In this document: piece after piece, positions 11,071 to 21,657 of the stretch | How the letters are laid out: every line of letters starts with the position of its first letter | How positions within the stretch are numbered: position 1 is the first letter of the stretch | NCBI RefSeq assembly: GCF_020497125.1 | Contig: NC_059087.1 | Coordinates: 13,425,925-13,489,924 of the forward strand | Direction: 5' to 3' | DNA: 64,000 nt | DNA from: Mauremys mutica | Taxonomy: Eukaryota > Chordata > Testudines > Geoemydidae | Program-made: the position numbers and the translations under genes | Notes under the pieces: model-generated | The model's input: the letters and a program-made list of their open reading frames with translations, nothing else | Databases searched by the model: none | What the model was told of the DNA's origin: nothing

Positions 11071-12869
11071 TTTTCCAAGCTGAGAAGTCCCAGTCTTATT
11101 AATCTCTCCTCATTTGTTGTCCTCTTGACTGATAGAAAAATAAACACTTATTAATGTACTCTAATAGCAGGTCTAAGGTTTTGTGATATCCCCAAGCTAA
11201 GGAAGACCAAATTATACATAAATGGTGTTCAAATTAATTTATTCCGCTCAGAAGAATCCACCAAATGTTAGGGGGTTATTTTTATTTTAAGGTAAATTAG
11301 TATGTTCTACCTCTGGTTAATTAACCTCTGGGCTCCTTTTTGTTGCTTAAACAAGGTAGGCTTGCAGCTGACACATGAAGTGATATTGATGCTTCTCCCA
11401 CTGCCAGTAATGTTTTGATTTGCTTCTCCTTCCCAGACAGGTTCTAAACCTGTCGTCATGTCTCTGGTTCTGCATTATCACATGGCTGAGAAACATTTTC
11501 CTCAGTGGAAATGTGGAAAGAGTTAAGATCGCAGATAACTGATGCTCCCCTTCCTAGCCGCACCAGAACTTACTTAAAAAGGCACCTGATCCACGCAGAC
11601 AGCTGCCTGCCTCTCATCTTGGGTGCTTTGAATGCTGAACTGCTATTTCTTAAGTGCCAATAGTTCTAGCCACTCTGAAGGCCAAGGCTGATCCATCTTA
11701 AAAAGTCAAATGACAAAAGTGGACCACCACAAATTAGGTCATGAAGTTCTGTATCTGCCACTGAAGCACTTGGCTTTGCCACTCTTGGAGACGAGACACC
11801 GGATGGGACTGGACCATTGGTCTGTTCAGCATCACAATTTCTATGTTCCTGAGTGAGAATGTAGAAAATGAATATTTCTTGACCTGCCAGCATGCCAGAA
11901 CCCTCAGGGATATAACAAGGCAGAAGAAGTTGTAGAGCATCTACTGGCAAGAAATACTCTATTTTTAAAGCAAAGAGTATTTGCCACATAGCAGAGTAAT
12001 TAGGAAATTAAATTGTCTGAATGTTGTCGTACATGCTAACCATGCTGAATACACTGAGAGGAAAATCTGCATATGGCATATATAGTTGGAAGATAATTAG
12101 AACATTTAAAATTGATATTCAGAAACTTGAGTGCACAAAGATGCAAATATTTTAAGTATATGTTTTTTTAATTTGAATGCACAGATAAAGAAAACAAATA
12201 TGTTCCTAGTTTCCAACTACTTACAGTGCCAGCCAGTTCAGGCATGTGCTAACTTGTAAGTCAGTTTTACTAGTGCATGTTGCTTTGCATACAAGTTTTG
12301 TACTAAATGAGATTCTATTGCACTGGCACCATAATGAAGAGCTATTTGCCGTACCTGTCATATCCGCTATGTCATGCTTACAGTTGATTGTGGTTATCTT
12401 TTTATTTTTTTGTTGTTCTGAAAAGCAAATGTTTCAGATAAATGTCTGAAAATGCTGTTTTAATTGAGCCATTCATTTGCAACAAATGAAGAATAAGGAA
12501 TACATATCGCAGAATACACTTAAAAAGCTGACATCTGTCTCGCTGAATGGAATTGTATAAAAAAGAAAAGGTATGAATGGCATGAAAATCGTTCCTAGCA
12601 GTGAACTGCTGCAGAGCAGAATATGAAGCCTAGATATTTTGTTTACTGAAAAATAAATGTAGGGAGAAAACCCACAATTTTGTTTGTTCTGTGAACTTCA
12701 TGTTTTTCAACACTACTTATTGCTGTTCTCTGAAAGTGACAGATCCATGCAATCTGCCTTGTCCTATTGTACATAAATTCCAAACACCTCTGGAATTGAG
12801 CGAGACCTCCATAACTTATCACTATGTCTGTGGGGCTCTCATGTGCTGAGCTGATTGAATCACTGATTT
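11071..12869. other. Unassigned non-coding stretch
   Basis: AT-rich, no coding signature and no repeat edge recognised on either strand. Confidence 0.4.
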
Positions 12870-13330
12870 TTTCGGTTGGGGGCAATCAAAAAAAAATCTG
12901 TATTTTTCAAAGCTAAGCTGATTTTTCCCCATTTTTTTCTCCCAAAACAAAAACCAATAAATAAATAAATCATTTTGGATCAAAACACACCTGAAATTAA
13001 ATGGAAAAAACAAACCAAAACAATTTTTCCACAGATTTCATTGTGGCGTGGGTTTTGATCCCAAATGATTGATGAGGTATTTATTTATTGGTTTTAATTT
13101 TTCAGATGTTTCCCCTTTTAAAAAAAATGAGATCATTTTAAAACAAAAAGATTCCTTTCACAATGGTTGAAATGCTTAATCTTAACTTTTTTTGAGAGAA
13201 AAATCCATTTTTTTGGCTGAAACTATTTGGCAAATTTGACCTGAATTTGCAAACAGTTTTCATGCCCCAAAAAATGCACTTGGGGGCAAATTTACTGTTT
13301 GCCATGAAAATTTTGTGCAGCTCTATGTAC
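12870..13330. repeat. AT-rich fold-back element
   Basis: An imperfect inverted repeat of roughly 50-60 bp. The left arm (about 12948-13005, AAAACCAATAAATAAATAAA then ATCATTTTGGATCAAAACAC) pairs with the right arm (about 13045-13105, GGGTTTTGATCCCAAATGAT then TATTTATTTATTGGTTTT). The flanks to about 13330 are in the same A/T-run style and end GAAAATTTTGTGCAGCTCT. That end resembles a reptile palindromic MITE of the 'gtcaaaaatttt' type, of which another fragment may lie at 14147-14250. The outer ends are not defined. Confidence 0.6.
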
Positions 13331-13679
13331 ATGCTCAAAGTTAAGCATGTGCTTTGTAAGCATTCGCAGAATTGGGGATAGTCAGTCTCCCTCACAGTGG
13401 TTCTGCTTTGTTGATCAAAGAGCATTGTACTCAGAATATGTCCAATATCACAGAAAAATTAACCAGTTCAGAAAATCCCTCCAAGCTTTTTGTCCATTCT
13501 GGTATCAGTCTTTTGATTAATTTTGCATAAAAAAATCTGCCACCCATTGGTAAATGTTCTCTCTTCTTTTTGCTAAATGTGTTGACAGCTTGGTTGGGAT
13601 TTATTCTGAGCTGCTGAAGGGAATGGACTATGTATCTACTTGTACAGTGTAGCAAATTACTTAGATTGTAAATTCTTAA

Positions 13680-13805
13680 TGTCCAGAGCCATCTTTGTGT
13701 TTTGTATTTGTACAGCACCTAGCGCAATGAGATCCTGGTCCAAGACTGGGGCTCCTACATGCTATCGCAAAGCAAATAATAAATTAATAATGATAAATAA
13801 TTAAT
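13680..13805 (+). repeat. Reptile MIR-like SINE 3' tail
   Basis: The stretch GTTTTGTATTTGTACAGCAC, CTAGCGCAATGAGATCCTGG, TCCAAGACTGGGGCTCCTAC followed by a TAATAAATTAATAATGA tail is a 3' module I recall from many turtle genomic sequences. The A/T-rich terminus at 13775-13805 looks like the retroposition tail. The body upstream is too worn to delimit. Confidence 0.55.
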
Positions 13806-14611
13806 ATCTGGGGTAATGGCGAAGTGGAACAATCACCCAAGAATGCAAACGTCATAGGTTGGGATTTTCAGTGATGTTTGGCCACCTCACTCCCTTAGGA
13901 ATTCCCAGGCAGAGCTCTTATGATGATTGTGAATGGATATGGCTTGGCTTCAACTCTCTTCGCAACAGAGCACACAGATCCTGATATAGGGCTTGATCCT
14001 GAACCAATGACATTAGGGGATTTCAGTGGCGCTGCACATGTGTTTAACGTGCAACATTTGTTTAAGTGCTTCACTGAATCAGGTCCTAGTTTCCAAACTC
14101 AACCCCCAGTCCTGGGTGTTGGCTTTGCTGGTGACTCAAAAATAGAGATGGTCAAAAACAGGATGAAAATTTTTGCAAAAAAAATTGTTCCCTTTTTTTT
14201 CGTCTCTCCTCCCCCACAAAAATCAAGATTTGAAATTGTTCAAGCAACTTCACTCAAAGCTAACCTCAGCCTGAGCTTCTTCCCAAGCATGGTTATTCAT
14301 GGGATTTCCCCCAGGACTTCAAATGTCCACATTTTCTCTGTACCCACCTGCCAATTTGTCTCAGCTGTAATCACCCCGAAAAATAGATATACAATTTTAG
14401 CACCTGAAGCTAGAGTGCCGCAGCAGATGAATCCAATAGGGTTCTTAGCATCTGAATCCCTATGACAATGAGGTTTAAAGAGAAAAATAGTCTTGAGAAG
14501 CACACAGTGTATTATTACTAGTAATAAAAGACCTACAGTTTCAGGTGAGTAAGGTGCAGTGTGTAGATGCATAGCCCCCGGTGCAGGGCAGGGAGCAGTT
14601 GATGACTCTAT
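13806..14611. other. Non-coding stretch with fold-back fragments
   Basis: A 181-codon open frame (13920-14465) is not credible as a gene because it reads straight through an A/T homopolymer-rich repeat fragment (14147-14250) and has no domain. A short piece near 13862-13912 resembles a palindromic 'ttttcaaa...cccttaggaa' reptile repeat. Confidence 0.4.
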
Positions 14612-14759
14612 GGGTATGTCTGCTCTGGAGCTGGAAAGTAAAATTTTCAGCTGTTAGACATACTCGCACTAGCTCTGATCAACTAGCATGTGGCGCAAGT
14701 ACGTCTCTCTTCTCGGACTGGAAGTTGCACCTTCTTTTAGCTCTAGTATAGACCTATCC
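14612..14759. mobile_element. MITE with imperfect terminal inverted repeats
   Basis: The left end GGGTATGTCTGCTCTGGAGC pairs with the right end (complement GGATAGGTCTATACTAGAGC), giving about 20 bp of imperfect inverted repeat around a 110-bp interior. The 'tgtctac'-like terminal motif recurs in other MITEs of this window (34250 and 45750). Confidence 0.55.
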
Positions 14760-14954
14760 TTAAAAATCACAGTCTGGTTCCTGCTTCCCATTCTGTGCTG
14801 GCTTCGTCTGCCAAGGCTCCACCTACTCCCAGTTCCTGCCTGCCAACTCCTATCCCAGATGGGGAGTAGAAGCCCAGTAGCGGCTGTTCCCTTCTATGCA
14901 GACTCCAGTGCTGCAGGTTGTCTAGTGCTGAGGCGTAAGGGATGTATTCCCCTG

Positions 14955-15170
14955 TACATGTGTAACCCACACACCTCCTTGGGGGTGGGGTTCTGTCCCA
15001 TCTAGTGGCACTGAGACCACTTAAAGAGAGAGAGAGTTAAATTAGCTAAGGCTGTAGAGGAGACTTAGAGCCCGTTGGCTTTTAGCTCATGCACGAAGCT
15101 CCAGAGGTCCCAGGTTCGATCCTGCCCACTGATGACCAGGGTCTAGCAGCGTTACACGTGCACCCATTAC
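14955..15170 (+). repeat. tRNA-derived SINE fragment
   Basis: A B-box-like GGTTCGATCC lies at about 15113-15122 within CCAGGTTCGATCCTGCC, preceded by a degenerate A-box region (TTTTAGCTCATGCACGAAG). The upstream block (GTGGGGTTCTGTCCCATCTA, then ACCACTTAAAGAGAGAGAGA) is one I associate with the same turtle repeat. No cloverleaf with proper acceptor pairing is evident, so it is not called a tRNA gene. Confidence 0.5.
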
Positions 15171-16914
15171 AGAACGTGAAGATGAGTTTGGAGAATCATT
15201 TGAAATCTGCAAGGTCATTTATCGTCCGCCTTCTGCCTCCTATCCTGTTCATCACTGACTGGCATGCTCTCAGATGTCAAGGGCACCCCTCCACATGGAG
15301 TGTGGATGAGACCAAAATCTAAGGGACAGATGGGGGGGACACTTGCTCATGGTGTTGAGCAAGCATGTGCCCAGCTGACTTCAGTGGGCCTACTCAGGTG
15401 AGTAACTCCCCATCTGAGAGAGTAAGGACTTCACATTCTGGCCCTATTTAAACACACTCATTTGAAATGAATCTGTCTACTCCAAGCTTCTTGTCCATAG
15501 TTGTGGCCAATAACTGATGCTTCAGAAGAAAGTTTGAAAACCTTTGTAATCCGCCATTTTGGCAATGCTGCTCACAGGGGATTCCTCCATGAAGGTAATC
15601 AGCTTGGGCCTGGAATCGTGAGGTCTGAATCTCCGTATAACACTGCCTCAAAAATTATCCCTGGAGTAGCTCCCTTGACTTCAGGGGTGTTACCACCAGA
15701 AAGAAACTTGGACCATCACAGCTTCCGCTGTTCCAGAGGGCCAGAAAATGAGCCATTCCTTTTTTTAAATCATCCATTCTACAGGCCAAATGAATCTCTG
15801 GTGCAGCCTACTGAAGCCATGTGAAGCAATGTAAAGAAAGAGGTGTTTGGAAGTCCCTGTCTTAGAATCCAATTGCCAGCATTCACTTGAAAGGAGGCTG
15901 TCTGCTTTTACTGATGTGCAGCTGTGATTCTATCTTCGCTGTATTGAAACTTTCCATATAAATATGAAATGATGTGATTACTGTATTTGTATAACACAAG
16001 CACACAAAAAATGGCTGTGGGGATAGTATTCTAGTGCCATAGGCAAGTTTAATATAGTTTAGATTTGTTACAAATTGGTACATGTTACACATCATATCAG
16101 AAGGAAAAGCCTAAGGGAATTAGAATACATCTGAGGCAGGGACCCTGCCGCCAACCCATTTAAAGCACCACCAGCACTGACCGAAGTTGTAAGGTTTAAT
16201 CCCTGAGGGTGCTGCTGGGAGGGCTCGTGGAGGAGGACATGCCTGCAGTTAAAGCACAGAGCTAGGAGATGGGTGAAACCCTGGCCCCATTGAAGTCCAT
16301 TGCAAAACTCCCATAGTCTTCAATGGAGCCACTATTTCCTTCCTTGGGAAGTGCATTCTGTGCCGTTGGACTCATCACTTTCCCCCTTTGTGCATCAGTT
16401 TCCTCAGGGAGGAAATGAGGGAAAGGACACCTATCCCATTAATGTTAATGAGCTCCTCGCACGGGGGAAAGCATTGCACAAATGCAACGTATCTAGCAGC
16501 TCCTTTGCACAGAGGAAGTGCTTATGCTGCCCCCATCATCACAGGGATGTATTATTACCCCCACTTTACAGGGGAAACTGAGAGAGAGACCAGAGTCTGT
16601 TTTTTCAGGGTGGGTGCTGAGCACCTGCAGCTCCCCTGAACTTCAGCTGGAGGTCTGGGTACTCAGCACCTCTGAAAATCAGGCCCCTCAGATACGTCCA
16701 CACCGATAAAAGACCCGCAGTCGGCCCACATCTGTTCACCAGGGCTCGGGCTGCAGGGCTACAAAAATGCGGTGCAGAGCTCAGGGTCAGGTTGGTGCCA
16801 GGGCTCTGAGACCCCCGCGAAGGGGGAGGGTCCCTGAGCCCAAATGTCTAAACTTCAATTTTATAGCCTGGCAGCCTGAGCCGAGTCAGCTGACGCGGGC
16901 CAGCCACAGGTATT
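15171..16914. other. Non-coding stretch with a palindromic relic at about 16600-16690
   Basis: No gene is supported. At about 16600-16690, CAGGGTGGGTGCTGAGCACC pairs imperfectly with the complement of TCAGCACCTCTGAAAATCAG, a relic of the same 'gattttcag' palindrome family seen at 3535. MIR-like words (CATCAGTTTCCTCAGGG) occur near 16395 but are too short to call with confidence. Confidence 0.45.
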
Positions 16915-17040
16915 TTATTGCAGTGCAGACATTTCCTGAGTGACTTCTCCAAGGTTACACTGGAAACCTGTGGCAGAGCTTGGACATAACCCCAGCTCTC
17001 CTGAGTCCTAGGCCAGTGCCTTAGCCCCAGGGCCATCCTT
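16915..17040 (-). repeat. MIR-type SINE fragment
   Basis: GAGTGACTTCTCCAAGGTTA, then GTGGCAGAGCTTGGACATAA, CCCAGCTCTCCTGAG and a CCAGTGCCTTAGCCCCAGGG block form a reverse-complement MIR core plus worn head. Ends approximate. Confidence 0.65.
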
Positions 17041-18049
17041 CTTCTCCAGCATCCAAACGCTACAGGCCAGATTTTGCAAGCCTGATTTATGTTAGTGAGC
17101 ACTTATGCTGCGAGTAGGCTTCCTGATGTCTATGGGACTGCTCATACCCTCAAGGTAAGAGGGGGCAGAATCTGACAGTTGTTTAACATCGCTGGAAGTG
17201 CTAGCGTTGTGCGTCATTACTGTACACTGCTCCAGTGTTGTCTTTTTATATTGACTTGGTGTCCCTTCAAAGGATCATTCGGATCTGCCCAGAGTCATGT
17301 CAACTGCCAAGTGAAGTGACTCCTAATAAGAAGAGATTCTGAAGCTACTTAGCAGGAAATTACTGTACATGAGGTTGCTAAGCAATGTCAGAGAGTCAGT
17401 GAACACCCAAGATAATGCTTCTGCACTTTGGAAACAGGGGAGGGGCTGGGAGGGGGTTGTTTGGAGGCTTTTGAATTTTGCATGGAGTTGTGACTTCTGG
17501 ATCCAAGCAAACAATATGCTTTCTATAATCATGTCTAATGCAACAATTATTGGCTTTGAGAAACATAGCTATCCCCAGAGATCGGCGGAAAGGAAGAGCT
17601 GAGTCAGGAGAAGGGCAGCAGGAGGCAAGAAGGAAGGAAAGCAAATGGAGAAAAAGGAAGGAGGGTGAGGAGATATTGATTCAAAGAGAGTAACACGAAG
17701 ATATGGTAACAGACAAAAATGAAAAGGCACCGAAAGAGAGACAGTGGGGTAAAGAGAACCACAAAGTAGTAAAGAGGATTTAGGCAAGTTTCCAAATGTA
17801 TAATTAGAGGCATGTGAAATGGAGACATTAGAATACAGAACAGGCTGGAACCTAATGCACCATAGATTTGTCTTTATTTAGAAATCTATTGAAGCTAATG
17901 GCATTTTTGCCATTAGCTTTGAAGACTGAGGGTTGGGACTTTGTTTTAGCAAGAAAAGCCCTTGAACCTCCTAGACTCCCGGCAACCATGGGTCTGAATC
18001 CCAACAGCGTCAACTGAGCCCTGCACCCTTCTGAGGTAGATATAGTGGG
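17041..18049. other. Non-coding stretch with a perfect short hairpin
   Basis: At 17892-17919 AAGCTAATGGCA is followed by TTTT and its exact complement TGCCATTAGCTT, a 12-bp stem with a 4-base loop. Otherwise no feature is seen. A purine-rich segment spans about 17580-17720. Confidence 0.5.
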
Positions 18050-18130
18050 CTAGATCCTCAGCTGGTGTAAATCAGCATAGCTCCACTGACTTCACTGAGC
18101 AGGCCCAGTGAGTTCGGTGCAGTTCACTGG
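18050..18130. repeat. Fragment of palindromic reptile repeat
   Basis: GGGCTAGATCCTCAGCTGGT followed by GTAAATCAGCATAGCTCCAC matches one arm of a small palindromic repeat family; a more complete copy is at 57295-57384. The second arm is lost here. Confidence 0.5.
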
Positions 18131-19130
18131 TGGGGAGGGATGCTAGCACTCCAGAGATTCAGTATATCGGCATGGAAATTAATTACCTCATGGCATTTTT
18201 TTTTACCCCCCATTGACTCCCTCTCTCCATCTCCACAGCACTGCTCTGGTCCCGGCTGCTAGCTGCTGCCCTTCTCCCCCAGAAGTGGCTGCATTTCAGT
18301 GACCCCTCTATGCACTGAAGGTATCATATTGATGTACACGATTGTTTTGTCCCAGCAGCATTCCATCCTGAACCGGCAGAATCTGGAGATCTCAGGGTGA
18401 ACAGTGCCATCTATCCCTTTAAGAGTAAGGCAGGCTCACAGCTCCCAGGGAAAATGCATTGCAGACACTGTAAAATCCTGCCACTGTTTACTGGGACAAT
18501 CCATTTGTCACAATGAAACCGAAGACAAGCTGAGATGGACTGCACACACAGACTCTGCTACTCGCTGGGGGTGATGCAGAGTTTAGAGGCTGGACCGAGG
18601 TGCGGTGCATGTTGAAACAACAGCAAAGTGCAGCACTCCCGTTCAGACCTAGTAACTTGTAGACTCTCTGTGTTCAGATCTAGTAAGTTGTCAGAAATTA
18701 AAAACTGACTTCATTGGTTTAGAGGCCTTGAAAGACTGAGAGCTTTGCTAGCATGATCCAGTTGGTGTATGTGATAAAACATCTTTCATGGTATTTGATT
18801 ATTATTGACATAGTCTAAATATTCCCATGGGAGTCTGCTTTCTGCTAAGGTAGAGAGCTGGAGTCTGTGGGCCTGACGCTGAACCTATTAACGTCCATGG
18901 AAAAGCTTTCAATGACTTCAAGGGGAAGAAGAGCAGACACTTTGTTGGCTTATTATTTAATGCTCTTTCTTCATCATGTCAGGTGAAATTTCAGCCCCTG
19001 TGCAGAGAGTCTGCCCGACACTTACACAGACTTTAAGTAGGAGAGCAGCGGTGTAGGCCTTGGCAGGCCCTCGGCATGGGAGTGAATTTCAACCCACAGT
19101 TGGCTTGAACAAACTGCAGCAGAGAGAACC
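18131..19130. other. Unassigned non-coding stretch
   Basis: No gene or repeat edge. A small direct repeat (GTTCAGACCTAGTAACTTGT near 18640 and GTTCAGATCTAGTAAGTTGT near 18673, 18 of 20 matching) is the only local structure seen. Confidence 0.4.
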
Positions 19131-19266
19131 AAATGGGCTAGGGTGACCAGATGTCCCGATTTTATAGGGACAGTCTTTTTCTTATATAGGCTCCTATTGC
19201 CCCCCCCCCCACACACACCTCCGTCCTGATTTTTCACATTTGCTGTCTGGTCACCCTAGGGCAGAC
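19131..19266. mobile_element. Second copy of the short hAT-type MITE, inverted
   Basis: The element is 19139-19258 (120 bp), from TAGGGTGACCAGATGTCCCG to TGTCTGGTCACCCTA. It is the reverse orientation of the copy at 214-337, sharing the CCCGATTTTATAGGGACAGT block and a C/G homopolymer (19200-19210). The flanking octamers AAATGGGC and GGGCAGAC do not match as a duplication, so the target site has decayed or the ends differ slightly. Confidence 0.75.
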
Positions 19267-20149
19267 AGTAGGTGGTGAGAGCCATGGAGCCAGTGGCCTA
19301 GGAGGTAGAGAAGATGGGGGCTGTGACACTCGCAAGCTCATCCCCTAACCAAGAACTGAAACGGCAAGTGTCCTCATCAGCCAGAAATGAGGCCTGCAGC
19401 CCTGTAAAAATGCTACTGACAGAGAGAGGAACCAAAGAGTAAGGAGATGTTACCTGCCTCCCTGGCTCCACGGTCTCCGTCCTTGGATAAGAAATGAAAA
19501 TGGATGGGAAAGTACAGGGAGGCCGCTCCAGCAGGCAGGAAACTTTCCATTTACATCAGCGGGCTTTGGCTTGGGCCGTATATTTTGGGTGCCCGATGGT
19601 TTTGTAACTGTTCCTCTCACTAAAGAAGGGCAGACCTGAACAGGGCGGGACGTGTGCAGCCATTAGCAGCACTGCAGCCGTTCAGAGCATTGTCTGGGGG
19701 TTGTCAGTGCTCAGGGCCCTGATACTGAAGAGTGGAAAAGAAAGCAGATCCTAGGCCAAGAGTGATGCTGAAAAGACCCTTTAAGAGTTTAGCCTGGAGC
19801 AAGTATCTCCTGCCCTGCAAGAATTTAAATTATTAAAATTAATTTGTACATGTGCATCAGAAACATGGACGGTTTGTTCTGGCTAGAGAGAAAAAACAGA
19901 AGCTGTTAAATCTAAGTGAGAGGCCACCCCGTGTTCTGATTTAAGTTACTCTCCCTCTGGGAGAGTCACATCCTGTTTCTTCTTTCCTCACCTCTGCACC
20001 CCACACAGACATACCCTCTGTAAACAGCTGGCTTTGGAAATGAACCACTGGGATGTTTGAAAGGTATTGCACAGATCTTCTTTTTCTAGCAGGCTCTTTC
20101 CTTTGTATATTCATCTTTTCAGCTGTAGATCCCAAAGGAAAGTCAGCAA
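19267..20149. other. Unassigned non-coding stretch
   Basis: Nothing beyond short open frames without signatures. Confidence 0.4.
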
Positions 20150-20310
20150 CATTCTCCTCCTTTTTACAAATGGGAAACTAAGGCACAGAGCAGGGAACTG
20201 ACATGCCCAAGGTCACCCACCAGGCCAGTAGCAGAGCCAGGGCTGGAATGCGGGTGGCCTGACTGCCAGCTCGGTACCCTCACCGCTGGACTATTCCACC
20301 TCCCAAGAAA
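20150..20310 (-). repeat. MIR-type SINE
   Basis: TTTTTACAAATGGGAAACTA, AGGCACAGAGCAGGGAACTG, CCCAAGGTCACCCACCAGGC and GAGCCAGGGCTGGAATGCGG appear in reverse-complement MIR order, followed by a worn head to CCACC. Good example of the core. Confidence 0.8.
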
Positions 20311-20579
20311 TTATATGATTGCTTTTATCTGATAGGTAACAAGGCAACTCATTATTTACTAATAAGCACAGACTCCATGATCAGTGCTGTAGGTGGCATA
20401 AAAATAAGACCCTGCCTACCCAGCACGGAACATTTTGCTATCTTGGTGTCTCTCTCTGATCAGATACAGGGATAGATACCGGTTTTATATGGTGCTTCTC
20501 TAATCCACCCCCCTTCCTCCATGGAATCTTTGCTCTGCACAATACCCAGTGGGACAAACGCCCCAAACAAACATGACTT

Positions 20580-20850
20580 TTCATTATTACTAGGACAGCA
20601 CATAGCTGCACCAACCCAGATTGGGGCCCCACTGCGCTAGGCGCTGCACAAACTCCCAGGAAGACACACTCCTGCCCCAAAGATCTCTCAGACTGCAGAG
20701 ACAAGACAGAGCAAGGAAGAAACGGGTGCAGGGACGTATGAAGAGCCTGGGCCCAGTCCCCTGAGGCCAAGGGCAAGAGAGTTGCAGTGGGCCTGGGATC
20801 CCAGGACTTGCCCAAGGTCACACAGGACCTGAACTCAGCTCTCCTCAGCC
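20580..20850. repeat. Old reptile interspersed repeat plus MIR scrap
   Basis: The segment 20580-20720 (GATTGGGGCCCCACTGCGCT, AGGCGCTGCACAAACTCCCA, CCTGCCCCAAAGATCTCTCA) is a worn copy of a repeat that recurs at about 34150-34250, 42470-42600 and 45250-45345. At 20795-20843 a MIR-like CTTGCCCAAGGTCACACAGG abuts the CpG island. Boundaries are soft. Confidence 0.5.
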
Positions 20851-21209
20851 CTGAACCCCCAGCCAAGTGCAGCCTGGTCGCGCCCCGTCCCCACGAAGTG
20901 CGGAGAAGTGGCTAGGGGGAGCCTGGGGGGGGGGTTCTCTTCGGACTGAGCTCTCGGAGTCGGGGGAGGCGGAGAAGCCGGCCCTGCTCCCGGCCTCGGG
21001 GGCTCGCTATTGCCGCGGCTGCAACGAGGACCGTGCAGGGTCGCAGGAGCCCCGCAGACCCCCCCCCCTCCCCGCGGGGGGTCCCCCCTCCGCCGAGCTG
21101 CGAGCCCCGCCCCTTCCCCGGGCGCCGCTCCGCCCCTCCTCCCTGCGCGGCGGCGGCGGGGCTCGGGCTCGGGCTGCGGCCAGAGGCGGCGGAGCAGGCG
21201 GGGGCGGCC

Positions 21210-21234
21210 GCTGCGCTGCGCTGCGCTGCGCTGC
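21210..21234. repeat. Five exact GCTGC pentamers
   Basis: Five uninterrupted copies of GCTGC within the CpG island, in the presumed promoter or 5' leader. Confidence 0.95.
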
Positions 21235-21373
21235 CCCGGGGAGGGAGGCGCGGAGCCGGCGCTGAACCCGAAGCAACTTCCCACCGCCCCGGAGCCCGGC
21301 GGCGGCTGCTGCTGCGCGGCGGGGGACGCGCCCGGGCTGGAGAGCGGCGGGAGCCGGGGAAGTTGGAGCCCGC

Positions 21374-21400
21374 GGAGGAGGAGGAGGAGGAGGAGGAGGA
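21374..21400. repeat. (GGA)9 triplet repeat
   Basis: Nine uninterrupted GGA triplets in the presumed 5' leader about 114 bp upstream of the coding ATG. Purine-only on the + strand. Confidence 0.95.
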
Positions 21401-21417
21401 GGCGGCTGCGCGCTCGG

Positions 21418-21492
21418 ATGCCGCCCGCCGCCTCTGAGCCCCCGCAGCTCGCCGGAGCCCGGCCGCGGCAGCGGGAGGCGGCGCGGGACTAG
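21418..21492 (+). other. Upstream ORF in the 5' leader (24 codons)
   Basis: ATG at 21418 opens 24 codons and stops at TAG (21490-21492), 21 bases before the ATG at 21514. It is in the same frame as the main exon, so its stop proves that the main protein cannot start further upstream in this exon. If transcription begins upstream of 21418, this uORF would reduce or modulate translation of the main frame. That role is inference. Confidence 0.5.
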
Positions 21493-21513
21493 GCGGGAGG
21501 GCGGGCGGGCGGG

Positions 21514-21651
21514 ATGCTGCTGGGCACCGCGGGCGCCGGGCAGAGCGGGGGGCTTTCCCGGGAGATGTTTCTGACCGTCGCCCTCTGGCTGGCTTGGCAG
21601 GAAACCTTCGCCGCGCCGACCCCGACGGCCGCCGACCTGAACCTGGGAGTT
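21514..21651 (+). CDS. First coding exon of an unidentified signal-peptide-bearing protein
   Basis: The frame after the in-frame stop at 21490 opens with ATG at 21514 and reads 46 codons to 21651, where a consensus donor GTAAGT (21652-21657) begins. The exon ends in phase 0. A second in-frame ATG at 21565 (codon 18) starts MFLTVALWLAWQETFAAP, a hydrophobic core followed by small residues, as in a secretory signal peptide with cleavage around the TFA/AP or FAA/PT positions. Both ATGs have G at -3. The residues after it (TPTAADLNLGV) look like the start of a mature extracellular chain. The continuous frame past the donor to 22044 is intronic read-through. I do not recognise the protein. The combination of CpG island, open frame, signal-like peptide and exact donor makes a real exon likely. 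No later exon was located, so intron 1 probably exceeds the window or hides short exons. Confidence 0.65.
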
Positions 21652-21657
21652 GTAAGT
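21652..21657 (+). other. Splice donor of exon 1
   Basis: GTAAGT is a full match to the vertebrate U1-complementary intron start. It follows GGGAGTT, at the downstream side of the CpG island where CpG density starts to fall. Confidence 0.65.

Noticed and set aside
13920..14465. 181-codon frame
   Set aside because: Reads through an A/T homopolymer-rich repeat fragment; no domain, signal or exon boundary.
15090..15160. tRNA gene suggested by GGTTCGATCC
   Set aside because: No acceptor or anticodon stem pairing is apparent by eye; better explained as a tRNA-derived SINE.
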